Position numbers and translations under genes: made by a program. Below the pieces are notes generated by a model. That model did not search any database. It worked only from the letters and a program-made list of their open reading frames with translations, and had not been told where the DNA came from. DNA of 64,000 nucleotides, taken from the NCBI RefSeq assembly GCF_023065955.2, contig NW_026622985.1, forward strand, positions 77,985,931 to 78,049,930, written 5' to 3'. Positions 35,700 to 47,834 of this stretch are shown piece after piece (within the stretch, counting starts at the first letter, position 1; every line of letters begins with the position of its first letter). Origin of the DNA: Ursus arctos. Taxonomy: Eukaryota > Chordata > Mammalia > Carnivora > Ursidae.

Positions 35700-35965
35700 T
35701 ATAAAAGCATTGCTAAATAGATTCGCTGCCAGAAAAAGCCGTGTGTGTAATTGCGTACAAGTATATGCTGCAAGGTAATTAAGAATTGTTGTTGTGTTGT
35801 TTTTCATTTAATTTGGTCAAATGCCCCTCATGCAATTGGATTGCAATATTATGTGCTTACTAAGCACTTGTGTTGTAAACATTTTAAGAATGAACGTCAG
35901 TTTATTCCACACCTACAACACCCTGATTTTAATTTGATAGGTCTAAACTTAAGCTGTTTTACTAT
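35700..35965. other. Candidate conserved non-coding element
   Basis: Complex, repeat-free, AT-leaning sequence. It has a homeodomain-type TAATTA-like core (ggtaattaag, about 35775-35784), ATTTAATTT and GATTGCAATATTATG. No useful coding frame (a 93-codon frame from 35751 has no motif). The appearance suggests a possible developmental enhancer, but this is an impression without alignment. Confidence 0.25.
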
Positions 35966-36127
35966 AATATTTGAGCAATGCATACTGAATATAAGTGGGC
36001 TCCACAACAGAACGGGGTATATTCAGTTATAGTTCTCTTTCTCTTCACATAACTAGGGAATAATGCTTCAGATTCATACAATTTCCTTACCCATCTCTTG
36101 ATATCCATCTAAATTATCTTCTAGCCC

Positions 36128-36165
36128 AGTGTTTCTCAACCCAGGCTACACATAATAACCACAGT
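36128..36165 (+). repeat. Possible MER5-like hAT end
   Basis: 'cagtgtttctcaacccaggc' followed by 'tacacataataacca' resembles the end of MER5/Charlie elements (cagtggttctcaa…). A possible continuation is at 36305-36360 ('tactgggaaccacctggtac', 'tcctgaatcaaaattccagg'). Weak. Confidence 0.35.
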
Positions 36166-36184
36166 AAATGGAGAACTGAAATAA

Positions 36185-36305
36185 AGAGGATGTATTGAGG
36201 CACAATGACGCTACCTAACTTGCCAAAGTTATAAAGCTGAGAATAAAGCTAATGAAATCTGGCGCTGAGATCAGCTTTTTACCACTGCACTATACTGCCT
36301 CAACC
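36185..36305 (-). repeat. MIR SINE
   Basis: Antisense MIR: 'tgaggcacaatgacgctacc', 'taacttgccaaagttataaa', 'gctgagatcagctttttacc' and the tRNA-side end 'actgcactatactgcctc', which is well kept. Confidence 0.75.
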
Positions 36306-36744
36306 AAGCAGCTTTTGGAAAACAGATTACTGGGAACCACCTGGTACTTCCTGAATCAAAATTCCAGGAACATGTCTGTGTGTGTGTCTGCATATGTGTT
36401 CGATGTTCCCAAGTTGCTCTAATGGGGCTGTTTCCAATGCATGGAAATCACTTAACTAGAGTACCAACAAAAGAGAAAAAAGACTCCATTTGCCAATTGG
36501 AAGAAATCAGTGTCCAAGCATTTGGTCTTCTGATGAGAGAGGCCTGCCCCACAATAGCCTTGCTTAACTCAGAGATGCACGTAATATAGCTGCAAGGACA
36601 TGTAATTGTGTAAGCATCAGTTGCTTTCCTTTCTGTTTACCCTAAGAAAAAGCCAGGATTTTTTCTTGTGACTCTAATTCCAAATGCAGGAGAGCTGAAA
36701 TGTCCTCAGGAAATAAGACCAGTCCAACACAAGCTGACAGCATA

Positions 36745-36905
36745 ATGTCATGAAAAGAACTAAGGCTTTGCAGGCACAGCCAACAGAAGCTAAAATCCTA
36801 GCTTTGTCATTTGTGAAAGCACATGAGTACAGGCAAATTATTTCAATCTCCCTGTACCTTAGTTTCCTTAGTTATAAATAGAGAATGTAAGTATAGGACC
36901 TACTT
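36745..36905 (+). repeat. MIR SINE
   Basis: 'taaaatcctagctttgtcat', 'acaggcaaattatttcaatc', 'tccctgtaccttagtttcct' and 'tataaatagagaatgtaagt' give the MIR order in sense. It lies just upstream of a second MIR in the same orientation. Confidence 0.75.
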
Positions 36906-36924
36906 CCCTTCCACAAGACTGTAG

Positions 36925-37095
36925 GAGGCAGGATGGCATGAGAGTTAAGAGTGGATTAAATCTCAGCTCTGCCACTTACTTCTCTGAGATGAAGTTCCTC
37001 ACCTATGAAATGGGGATTCTAAGACTGTCAACCATAGAGTCGTGAGGAGTAAATGAGATGATGCATGCATTATTACTATTAGTATTGGGATTGCT
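36925..37095 (+). repeat. MIR SINE, second of a pair
   Basis: 'atggcatgagagttaagagt', 'aatctcagctctgccactta', 'cctatgaaatggggattcta' and 'gaggagtaaatgagatgatg' are MIR in sense. The two copies differ widely, so they are two insertions rather than a tandem duplication. Confidence 0.8.
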
Positions 37096-37359
37096 GCAAT
37101 GATTAAATCAAACCTTTGTAATGAAACTAATCCAGTAAAGGATTTTTAAATATTACGTTCTCATTTTTTAATCTCATCTCTAGGTAGAACGTCAGGAGAA
37201 AGCATCCACACTGGGTATGCTCAGAAACCCACATGCCACCAGAGATTGAAAAAGCAAGAATGAAGAGCACCTTGAAGGCATGTTTCAGAACTGTAAAATG
37301 GTCCTAAAATAGTATCTAATTTCCCTTGATCTGGTGTTTTTAAAATACCCAGGTGGAAA

Positions 37360-37930
37360 ACAATAAGAGGTTTTTCAAAAAAAATTAAAAATAAAACTAT
37401 TATGTGATCCAGCAATTCCACTTCTGGGTATATACCTGAAGGATATGAAATCACTGTTTCAGAGAGATACTTATGCCCCCACGTTCACTGCAGCAGTACT
37501 TATATTAGCCCAGACATGGAAACAACCTAACCATCCACCGACGCATAAATGCATAGAGAAAATGTGGTATATATGTAATATATAATGGAGTACTATTCAA
37601 CCTTAAAAAAGAAGGAGATCCTGACATTTACAACAACACGGATGAAACTTGATGTTAAGTGAAATAAGTCAGAGAAAGAAAGAAAAATACTGTACAATCT
37701 TACTTGTATGTGGCATCTGGAAAAAACAACACTCACAGAAACAGAGGTGATCGGTGGTTGCTAGAGGCAGAGGACGGAAGGGATGAAGGTGGTCAAAGGG
37801 TACAGATATCCAGTTATAAGATGAGTTCAGTTCCGAGGGTGTAACGTACATCAAAGTGACTAAGTTAACAGTATTGTATAATATTTGAAAGTTGCTAAGA
37901 GAGTAGATCTTAAAAGTTTTCAATACACAC
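37360..37930 (+). repeat. Old L1, ORF2 end and 3' UTR
   Basis: 'gtgatccagcaattccactt', 'ctgggtatatacctgaagga' and 'aatggagtactattcaacct' are the L1 ORF2 C-terminal region. The 3' UTR 'gatcggtggttgctagaggc' and end 'gctaagagagtagatcttaa' are those of boreoeutherian L1MA/MB families. No intact frame. It is 5'-truncated and lacks a clear A tail. Confidence 0.88.
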
Positions 37931-38535
37931 TGTTGGGATTAATGTAGAGCATGAAATCAGCCATAATACCTGGCGTGCTAAAATGTAACACAGAAGCTCC
38001 TGGGGGCGATGGAAGGTTTTAGAGAAGGGCATAGGCCTTTGAAATGCCAAGGCCTGCGTAACCACTCTGCCATAGGAATGCGACCGGGAGCTGCCTTCCC
38101 GGAAGCTTTCTTAGCCCAAACAGCCTGTGACCTAAGAGATGTAGGCATTGTCCCCTAGGCTATGTTTAGCAGAACTCCTAGAACATGCAGATTAGTGTAT
38201 CCTATGTTTCTGGTAAACAGATCCTCCTAGTTCCAGTAAGACCCCTTATCACACATCAGTGCTTGAGAAACAGTGATAAAGATTTATGATTATCCTGAAG
38301 CAAAAATAAAGGCGAGAGCAAAGAAGAGGAAAGGGTCTTCCTCTCTAGCGTTGACCCCTTTGCCTTCTCCTCTCTTTCACAGCGAAGTTTGGAGTAATCT
38401 TTCATCTGTCGGTAAAGGGATTGCTGGCCATTCCCAGCAGCACAAACAAAACTATTTGAGGTGATGTTAACTAATCTTACTGTGGTCATCACTTTGAAAT
38501 ATATACATACTTCTGCTATCATAGTCCCTACCAGA
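37931..38535. other. Unique sequence, nothing recognised
   Basis: No repeat or gene recognised. Complementary frames at 38256-38549 have no motif. Confidence 0.4.
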
Positions 38536-38539
38536 ACCA

Positions 38540-39015
38540 TGCATGCCACTACTTAAAAGATCACCCTCCCAACTACCTCCCACTGTGTCCCACTGCGAAC
38601 TTATCGTTATCAAACACACCAAACATATGCTCCTTGGTGCCTACACTCTTGCTCTTTCTTCTGCCTAGAATGTAACCCACAAACCATATCTTCACCCAGC
38701 AAAATCCACCTTACTCCTAGAAGACCTGACCACAAGCTATTTGTCCTTTCCCAAGGTTTCCCAGTCAGAATGCATCATTCCCTCCACTGAGCTCCCATAG
38801 AACAATTATTTGTGTATACTTCCATTACTAATCCTAGTCACAAATCCATTCTGATGTATCTCGATAATTGGCAATTTAGAGTAGTTGGCTTTCCATTAGA
38901 TTTCAAGTTTCCTAATGGAAGGGAATTTATCTTACATATCTTCATTTTTTCCCACAGAGGCTGAACTGCTCTCTTGCACCAATGGATATTCAACACAAAT
39001 TTGTTGAAATAATAT
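38540..39015 (+). repeat. L2 LINE, 3' part
   Basis: L2 order in sense: 'actcttgctctttcttctgc' and 'ctagaatgtaacccacaaac' (ORF2 end), 'agaagacctgaccacaagct', 'ttcaagtttcctaatggaag' and the 3' end 'cacaaatttgttgaaataat'. Coding capacity is lost. Confidence 0.75.
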
Positions 39016-39485
39016 GTATGCATTGCAGACTCCCATGGCCATGGATAGAGTTCCAAACAAAACCCATCTCAGTCATGTGGTACCTGCTATGATGCCCTTA
39101 ACTCAGCGTATGGCAGACACTAAATGAAAATGTGCTCTGAAAAATAAAGCATAAAGTCTTTAACATCTGAAAAATAGACTAGTGCAAAACTGAGTCTAGG
39201 TTATATGTAGTAAAATTTCAGCGAAAAGATGCAATTAATTAGCAGTTTAAAAAGTCATTCTCTCATATAAAGACTTTATAGTTTAATATATTATAATGCA
39301 GATCCAATAAAATGTCTACTATTCCATTTTTAAATATTTGAAGACATAGAGGGTAATGTCCCAGGAACATAGACTGATTTTCAGTGCATGTGCTATGAAA
39401 ATTATCCACTGTTCATATCACACCTTACACTGACCCTTCTGACAAGTTTTTAAAACTATACTAACTTATACTTCAATCATAATCT
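39016..39485. other. AT-rich unique sequence
   Basis: No confident feature. A MIR/L2-like 3' end ('ggcagacactaaatgaaaat') is visible near 39110-39130 but is too short to call. Confidence 0.4.
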
Positions 39486-39487
39486 TA

Positions 39488-39563
39488 TAGGAAAAGGAAG
39501 GAGAGGGGAAGGGAAGAGAGGGAGGGGAAAGGAGAGGATGAGCAGGAAGGGAAGGGAAAGGAC
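39488..39563. repeat. Polypurine (GGAA/GGGA)n tract
   Basis: About 75 bases of almost pure A/G with ggaaggga-type units. Low complexity; such tracts can form triplex (H-DNA) structures. Confidence 0.88.
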
Positions 39564-39774
39564 CTGGAGTGAAAATGAAGAGGAAATCCAACCATGACTC
39601 AACATAACATTTTCTCTACCTTGGTATTCCTTAAAGAAATTATACCAACAAGGGGTACTGAAATTTTTTAATGAAATAATGTTTGAGCTGCTTCTCTAAC
39701 AGTATCATTTGCCTACATGTTTTTACAATACTTTTTCTTCCTCTTTCATTGGATAATACTTACGGAGAGATATT

Positions 39775-39782
39775 ATTTAGAA
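39775..39782 (+). repeat. Left target-site duplication of hAT element
   Basis: ATTTAGAA, repeated exactly at 41186-41193. Eight bases is the target-site length of hAT transposons. Confidence 0.88.
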
Positions 39783-41185
39783 GAGTGGCTCTCAGTGTAG
39801 CCCACAGACCCCTGGGTGGGCTCCCCTTTCAGGTGATCCACCAGGTGGAAACCATTTTCATAGTAATATTAAAGTTGTATTTACCTCTTCCACTATATTG
39901 ATATTTGCACTGATGGTTAAAAAAAAAAAAGCAATGGTAGGTAAAACTGCTGACATCTTACCACAAAGAAGACAGTATAGCCGAATTATACCAGTTATCT
40001 GTGTATTATTCACTGCTACATACTTGCAGTAAAAAAAAAAAAAGAAAGAAAAGTATATATTACTTGTTTCACTGAAGAATAACCTTGATGAAGCAGTAAA
40101 ACTTATTGATTTTTAAAATCTTGATGGGAGAAAAATCTTCATAGTATCCTGTATGATGAAATGTAAAGTACACACAAAGCACTTATATTACAGACTGAAG
40201 GATGACGTTTGACTTGGGGAAAGATGAGGGGGTGGGGACATGTATGCGATCCTTTCTCTCACGAGCTGAACTAGCCACCTTTTAAATAGCACATCATTTT
40301 TACTTGGAAAAACTACTGCACATAAACCTCAACTACGGGACTGGGGTACTTGGAAGTTTCTTCTCAAAAATGAACAAAGTAAACCTGTTAGCTCAATAAA
40401 AACAGATGGAAATTGTAGCTGATGATAAATCTTGAGCTTTCAAGTAAAAATTAGTATTTTGGAAAACTGTGTCTTCCACAAATTTAATCAGGCTTTTCTT
40501 GATCAGACTTTCCTGATTATACTGGTGGTGATATTAATAAATATGATGTTTTATTATTATATAACAAAATGTGCCAACATTTGAAACAGATATATAACTC
40601 AATGAACCCATGTTATCCAAAAACTTCAAAATCTTTCATAGTTAAAAGATTCATTCAAAGCACAACATAGACCAACTAGATTATAAGTTTACTGCTATAG
40701 TCTCAGATTCTAGATTGGAATGAACCTTTATGAAACAGTATTTGTCAAGTTGTGATGTAGTATCAGTGATAATCTGAAAAAGATATTCACATACTCTTCC
40801 CTTTCACTACATATCTATGTAAGACCAGATTTTTTTTTTCAATGTTCTTCACCTGGAACTTCAAATTGCAACAGATTGAATGCAATAGAAATGAGAATGC
40901 TACGTTCTATTAATCCACACATTAAATAGATTTGTAGAAGTGTCAACAATACCACTCACGAAATTTTTTCTTCCGTTAAAATAATTATTTTCATTAAAAT
41001 GTTTTCTGTATCAACATGTAATTGGTTTATTATTGTTACTTTTCAGTGAATTAATAAATAAATTTTATCACTTTTAATTTTTAGTGTGGATAAATCAATA
41101 TATATAATACATACAAAGGCTTTTTGGAGTTCTTAATAATTTTGAGTGTAAAAGGTGCTGGGACCAAAACATTTGGAAACATCTG
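39783..41185 (+). mobile_element. Fossil hAT DNA transposon with decayed transposase
   Basis: A 1403-base element bounded by an exact 8-base target-site duplication. The ends are imperfect inverted repeats: left gagtggctctcag, right (reverse complement) cagatgtttccaaa, both related to the common hAT end cagtggttctcaaa. Inside, the plus strand retains pieces of a hAT transposase C-terminal half in order: KNNLDEAVKL (from 40075), FFSKMNKVN (from 40358) and CNRLNAIEMRM (from 40867), the last in the dimerisation region. Frames are broken throughout and the N-terminal half and zinc finger are absent, so it is an internally shortened, dead copy. The relatives I have in mind are mammalian domesticated genes of the ZBED5/FAM200 kind. 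Confidence 0.9.
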
Positions 41186-41193
41186 ATTTAGAA
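41186..41193 (+). repeat. Right target-site duplication of hAT element
   Basis: Exact second copy of ATTTAGAA directly after the right end of the hAT element. Confidence 0.88.
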
Positions 41194-41315
41194 AATATCT
41201 GTTAGGAATCTACAAAATTTGATAGAAAGAAGACAAACTCTCTGGCAAGGTTATTTTACATTCTGAGTTTGGAGTCTTTTGCTCTACAGAATCAGAGATC
41301 TATACATCATCTTTT

Positions 41316-41405
41316 CAACAACTATTTCTCAGTTCCTGCTATGGGCCAGGTGCAATAGGGAAAAACAAAAACATAAGACATGGGTCTTGCTATGAGAGCA
41401 CTCCG
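41316..41405 (-). repeat. L2 LINE 3'-end fragment
   Basis: 'caacaactatttctcagttc', 'ctgctatgggccaggtgcaa' and 'gacatgggtcttgctatgag' fit the antisense of the L2 3' UTR. Short. Confidence 0.6.
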
Positions 41406-42920
41406 TTTCCATCGCTATCACTTACATCTTCTGAAAATTCTCTTATTGATTGGCACACATTCATTTCCCTAAAGAAAGCTAAGAGAGCACTGCTTTTTAA
41501 AATGGCAAAGAGGCCCTTATCATAAAATGCTATAATCAGAGTTTTAATGTGGTTATTTAAAATAGATGAGGTGCATATATTTTTTAACTCACCATGGAAA
41601 ACTTCAAAAGGAAAATCTAGAAGAACTGAGTCATGTTTTTAAAATATCACCCTCCCTGTGAATCACAAAAAAATAAAAACTAACCTTTGAGGGATGACCA
41701 TATCCACAGAAGTACGTCCATGTTTTAACACAGCATTCATATTACAAAAATTATATTAATAAATCATAAGAGCTATTAAATGTTACCTAAGATTATAAAT
41801 TTTTCAGAATGGAAGGCTACAGATTTATTAATAACAAGGAAATTTGTTCAGTGTTGCATGGAATAGAGAATGAAATTTTCTGATTTAGATATTATTACTG
41901 CTTTATTGGGACATCATAACTACTGTCCTAGAAGTTAAAAATTTTATAATTAGTAACAGAAAGGTAACTTAACATTTTTGACATTTAAAATTACTCAATA
42001 GAACATGAAATATATTAATGAGCAATTATCTTTCACATAAGGTAGAGGCAATCTAAATTATGTTTCTATTTTTCATTTTACACTTCCACACATTTTGTAA
42101 TGACAGAATATAAAAGAAATATAGAACACATATATTTATTCATACTACTTTGATTTGCCTTTTAAGTTTTAATGCCTATATTTTACCTTCTAATTGAAAT
42201 GTAAGTTTTTATAGGGCAGTGTGTTAGTCAAATTATATCTTTGGCACCCCCTAACATCTTATTCACTATTCTCCACACAGTATACATTCAACATGATTAC
42301 ATGTCAAATCACACTTCAATTTACCTTAAAATGCTTGGTTAGAAAGGGATAATTCATATCTATTGGTGTTACTTTTTCAGAGACAGATGACTTGTCTGTA
42401 ATATGCTGTTATTGTTTTCACTCTTTATAACTTCACCTGCAGGAATATTTTGTTGGGCAAACAAAATCTTTATATTTGAATTTTAAATGTTGGAAGGCAT
42501 GCATTCCTAGCCTCATCTTCTTCTGTGGTCTTACCTCCTTCCAGTTTTATATATTTATGTTACCTGTTTAGCTCATACCCTCTAAAAAGATCAACTCCCT
42601 TGGTTTGAATAAAGATTTTATAATCAAGACCAAATAATCCACTTGATGGTAAATTACTAGAATTATAACCTAATAACACAGCAAGAAATTACAATGGTTC
42701 TTTTCTGTCTACAGAAGCAGATCTAAATTATCCTACCTGGTTTTCACTAATATCCATATCCTCATGCCAACATATTAGTCAATCTTATTTCTCATTACTC
42801 ACCAACAAAAATACTTAAAATATTCTGTCCAGTTTTTTATGCTTACATTTCTTATGATGCTAATTAAAGACCTATGAAGTTTTTCCTATTTTCTCCAATT
42901 GTGGAAATACTACCCGTTCT
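41406..42920. other. AT-rich unique sequence
   Basis: About 1.5 kb with no recognised repeat, no substantial open frame and no gene signal. Confidence 0.5.
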
Positions 42921-42929
42921 TTTCTCTTC

Positions 42930-42983
42930 CTTTTAGTTTTTTTTTTTTCAAGTTAAAATAAATAAATAAAAAATAAAAAGACA

Positions 42984-43023
<40 letters not shown>

Positions 43024-43026
43024 AAA
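42930..43026. repeat. (AAAG)n microsatellite with A/T-rich leader
   Basis: A T run and (aaat)n stretch lead into an uninterrupted aaag run at 42983-43024, about ten units. Possibly seeded by an old SINE tail, but no SINE head is attached. Confidence 0.93.
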
Positions 43027-43289
43027 TAGAAATACAACTGAAGAATTGCGAACTTTTTCCAGTTCCTCTCCCTCTCCTTGCTCCCCAGAGATAACTACTA
43101 TCCTTGGTACTTATCATTTCTATGTATGTTTTTATTCATTTTATATATATATCTGTATCTATAAAAATATATCCTATGTATTAATGTTTCTATAATACTA
43201 TTATAGTATATAATATTTTATTGTATCATACATTACACTATACAGCAGCTAATTTATGGACTCATATTTTCTAGATTTATCCAGATAGG

Positions 43290-45340
43290 TACATCATACT
43301 GAATGGTAAAAGATGGAATTCTTTCAAACTAAGATAAATAAAAAGCAAGGATGCTTGCTCTTTCTACCTTTATTCAACAACTGGAGGTTCTAGCCAGTAG
43401 AACAAAGCAGAAAGAAAAGTTGAACAGCCTATATATACGAAGGGAAGAAGTAATACTATCTTTATTTGTAGGCAATTTGATTTTTTATGTAGAAAAGCCT
43501 AAGGATCCTACAAAAAAAGTAGCTAAAATATGAGTTAATAATTGTTGCTTCATAGAAAGTGAGCATATAGAAATCAACTTTCCTACTAGCAACATGAATT
43601 TAGAGATGGAAATTTATAAAATAATTGCACTTATAAGACTCCTAAGCATATGAAATTATTAGGGTAAACCTAACAAAATATGTGCAACACTTCTATACTA
43701 AAAACAACAAACACTGTAGAGAGAAATTTAAAAATATCTAAATAAATGGAAAGATATACCATGTTCATAGATGAAAAGACTCAACATTGTTGAGATGTCA
43801 ATTGTCTCTAAATTGATGTACAGATTCAATGCAATCCCAATTAAAATAATAGGTTTTTTAAGAAATTGACAGATTCTAAAATTAATATGTAGATGCAAAA
43901 CACATAAAGTAGCAAAGCAATTTTTAAAAAGAAAAACAAACAGAATTTACTACCTGATTTCAAAACCTAATATAAAGCTATAGTAATCAAAACAGTATGA
44001 TATTAGCATAAACATAAACATAGAAATCTACAGAACAAGATAGCAAGTGCAGAAATAGACTCACACATGTGTGTTCAAATGATTTTCAGCAAAAGGATAT
44101 TCAATGGGAAATGGGTAGTCTGTTCAAAAAATGGTGGTGAAACAATAGGATGAATGTATTTACAAAAATGAGCCCCAAACCTTACTTTATACCATATTCA
44201 AAAATTACCTTCCTATTGATCATAGACTTAAATGTAAGAGGTAAAACTATAAAAATTCCAGGAGAAAACTTTGGTAATCTTGAATTAAACATAAATTTCT
44301 TAGCTAGGACAAAAAATAGTAAGATTCATAAAATAAAAAGTTGATAAATTAGTCTTCGTTAAAACTAAAAAGGTTGTCAAAAGACACTATAAAAACAAAA
44401 AGAAAAAATATTTATATTGTATATATAAGACTTGTTTCTAGAATAAAGAACTTTTACAACTAAGAAATCAATTCAGTTTTTAAAATGAGTAAAAGATGTG
44501 AAGAAACAATCAAAGAAGATATAGAAACGGCAAATTAGCATATGGAAAAATACACAAGAAGATTAATCAGAGGAATGCAGACATGCAGAGTAGATTCACA
44601 ATGAGAAATCATTATACATTCACCAGTAGGGCTAAAATTAAAATGACTGACAATATCAAGTATTAGAGAGGAGTGAGCAACTGGAACTGTCATACACTCC
44701 TGTCAGGAATACAAAATAGAGCAGTCACTTCAGAAAAATTTGAGTTTCTTATGAAGTTAAATATATTCTTCCCATACAGTCCAGATATTCCACTCCCAAA
44801 GTATGTACCCAGGGGAAACAAAAACATATGTTCTCACAAAGAGTTGTACTTGTATGTTTGTAGAATCTTTTTTCATAATGGAAAAAGCTGAAAATAATCC
44901 AAATTCCATCAACTGATAAATGGAAAAAGAAATTGTGGTATATTCATGAAAAAAAAAAAACACAGTGAACTACAGGCACAACAACATGGGTAAATTTCAA
45001 AAGCTTTACATTAAGTAGAAGAAGCCAGATACAAAACTTGCAAAATGTATAACTTCATTCCTATTAATTTTTGAAAAAGCAAAAATATACTGACAGAAAG
45101 TAGATTAGTGGTTTCCAGGTAAAGGGATTGTGGGGAGGGGACTGACTAGAAGAGGCAGGAAGGAACATCTGGAGTAATGAAAATGTTCTATACCATGATT
45201 GTGGGGGTGGTTATACAATTGTATATATTTGTGAAAAAAACAAAAACAAAAACAAAAAACCACACACATCAGATTATACACTTAAAACTAATTGACTTTA
45301 TTCTATGTGTATTTTACCTCAATGAAGCTTATTAGGTAAA
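43290..45340 (+). repeat. Ancient L1, ORF2 RT region to 3' end
   Basis: The left part (43351-43533) reads as the L1 reverse-transcriptase segment after the second domain (LIQQLEVLASRTKQKEK), with the catalytic FADD replaced by a mutated FVGN. The order continues with 'gattcaatgcaatcccaatt', 'catagacttaaatgtaagag', 'acagtccagatattccactc' and the 3' UTR 'tctataccatgattgtgggg', 'cagattatacacttaaaact', ending near 'tacctcaatgaagctt'. About 2 kb, collinear with old L1M families, with many stops. Confidence 0.88.
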
Positions 45341-45498
45341 AATTACTGGGCTAGAAGGAACCTTAATGCCCATTTCTCAACCTCAAGAAAGTCATGGATA
45401 TTAATATCCAAGACTCATATATTATTATAATGAGTTTTCAAAAGCTTTTCCTTGACTTCATATTTGTTTTAGTTATTAGCTTCCAACTCTTGGAAACA

Positions 45499-45616
45499 CC
45501 TTTTTTTTATTTTATTTTTTCACTTTTTTATGTAATGTCTACCTCCAGTGGGCTTGAACTCACATCCCCAAGATCAAGAGTCACATGCTCTACCAACTGA
45601 GCTAAGCCAGGTGGCC
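45499..45616 (-). mobile_element. Short SINEC, antisense
   Basis: On the minus strand it reads ggccacctggcttagctcag, A-box-like 'gcttagctcagttggtag', then a B-box-like 'gggatgtgagttcaagccc', and ends with an A-rich tail. Flanking repeats tggaaaca at 45491-45498 and 45617-45624 match exactly and fit a target-site duplication. Short form without CT body, like the copy at 20573. Confidence 0.85.
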
Positions 45617-45859
45617 TGGAAACAATGTTTTTTGGTTTTTGTTTTGTGTCACATCACCTGCCTAACCACGTAAAACTAATCTGACTCCCTGATTCTCAGT
45701 GTTCTATTGAAATTACAAAGGTTCTTTGTTTTCTGTTTTAAACACATGGTTTTTTTCACTAACCAGTTTTTCTCTGTTTCTACAATAGCAGTTATCATTA
45801 GAAGTGGTTACCATAGCAATCACCGTAATCATCACAGTCATTAGGACTGCACCTCCAGG

Positions 45860-46068
45860 CTAAGTAAGTTTCTAGGACTTGAGCCCTGGCCCCACCACTG
45901 GACTAGGTAAATCAATCTGTGCTTCAGTTTCCTCATCTGCAGAAATAGGAATAAAAATTATTCCCATTTCATTGGATTATTTTGAGGATTAAATGAGATA
46001 ATACACAAACAATACTTAAAAATACACCTGGCACATCATATGACCTCAATAAATGTAAGCGTTTATAT
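45860..46068 (+). repeat. MIR SINE
   Basis: 'tgtgcttcagtttcctcatc', 'tgcagaaataggaataaaaa', 'attttgaggattaaatgaga' and 'tacacctggcacatcatatg' are a clear sense MIR, well preserved in its 3' half. Confidence 0.88.
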
Positions 46069-47490
46069 TAGCCTCATATTTTCCACTGGAAATTCCAGAA
46101 GAAATAAAAACAATGCTATCCAATAAAGTACCAAACTCAGATTTTAAACCCAGGAATTATACTCAACTGTAACTTCAGAAGTCAACAGAAAAGTCATCCT
46201 CTACTTCTCGGTGTTGTAGGGCTTCTTTATTTTTTGTTGTTATTGTTGTATTCTTAAATTTTCTTGTTCATGTTACAATGGAGAGAAATGAATTAAACAT
46301 TATGTTAAAGGATATTTCTTATGTCTATTACATGCATGTATGCTTGCATTATGCATATAGGTATGTGTGTATGTACTTTAATTTATCTTAACCTAAATTT
46401 AATTTGGGATTCTTTAAAGGACTTGCATTGAAGAAATTATTTGGATAGGAAAACTAGGAATACACAAGGCCTGCCTTGGCTTACCATATCCTCCTACTAT
46501 AAAGGCCTCCAAGGAAACAAATACTATGCACAAAGTAAGCAAAGGAAGGCACTTATTATTATCAGATTGGTTTGGATTAGATTAGATTGCATGGTTAGCT
46601 GTGACTTTGGCTCAAACTCCATGGTGGAACTTGGGAGACAATATGATATGGAGGGATGCTTGTCCCCATGTCAGCTGGGAAAAAGAACCAGTTACACAAG
46701 CGAGGACCACTTTTGCCTTGAAGTAAGCCAACCTGTCCCAATTCTTCTCAGATCAGGATAGTGATCTTTTGTCAACAGCCACATGTAAGAAAGCACATCG
46801 ACAGAACGAAAGCTAGATGGCCCTGGCCTGTTTATGACTACTCCTTCAGGGAATTCTTCACTGAGAGCCTTGTTCACTTGCTTTTAGCCAAAGGATGATT
46901 CTACCCAGGGACACAGCAATCAAAGCTCAAATCTGATCCATCCAAACCAACAACCTTTTTCTCTTTGGGTAGGGGGGACTCAATGATAATACAGAGGGCT
47001 GAGAGTTTACTTTCCATATAAGCTCATAGCAGTTGTTAAAATTGTGGTGAGAATTAAAATGTGACTAATTATTATCTGATATAATTTACTATAGTATACT
47101 TGCCAACTACTGATATTATAATCTGGGAAATATTTCCAAGACAAAATATTTCTTCAGTGTTCAGTAGTATCATGTTCACAATGTGAACTTCAAAGAAAAC
47201 ACTTTTAAAATCAGTACTTTTCAGTGACAGTGGTATGGCATAAAAGCTCATGGGGAAGACACGCATAAACCCTAGAAGAATAGCTACACTTGGCTTCCAT
47301 GGGTTTCCACAAAGTGCTTACACTACATAATGTGCCATTTTGAGAATTTGGAGGAAATAACATACTTTTTAGTAAAAATGATCGATTCTAGTGACAGAAG
47401 AGACAAATTCAGCACGGTAGTAACAAAAAATCTCTTTCCTTAAGATTTTATATCAGTCTTTTCCTAGATTCTTATCTTTCTCATAATTTG
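46069..47490. other. Unique sequence, nothing recognised
   Basis: About 1.4 kb. The 106-codon frame at 46441-46761 has no domain that I recognise; no splice or promoter signals support it. A short tg/ta-rich patch lies at 46325-46375. Confidence 0.4.
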
Positions 47491-47499
47491 GGTTTAAGT

Positions 47500-47758
47500 A
47501 TCACTTTAGTGATGATGTCACCAAATTTTCTATCTAATCAGTCCCACCCTCTTCCAAGATATTCTCTAGTTCAGCTCTGTAATACTTCACATTTTGTACT
47601 GGTTTGTTAATGACTGCTTGCCCCCAGACCTGCATCCTCCTGAGAGAAGGGACTGCTCTTTGCTCACCACCGCTGCTGACGATCCTAATAAAGACCAGTA
47701 CAGAGTGGGCATTTATTAGTAATCTGTTGAATAAATACTTTGATGAATGAATGAAGAT
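47500..47758 (+). repeat. L2 LINE 3' end
   Basis: 'gacctgcatcctcctgagag', 'aagggactgctctttgctca' and the end 'ctgttgaataaatactttga' then tgaatgaatga are the L2 3' UTR and its characteristic terminal repeat. Confidence 0.8.
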
Positions 47759-47834
47759 TGAGCAATTTTAGTAGGCCATCTTCAGAACAATGACCTATTT
47801 CAGTTCCTTTGATATTTATAGGATTAAACATAGA

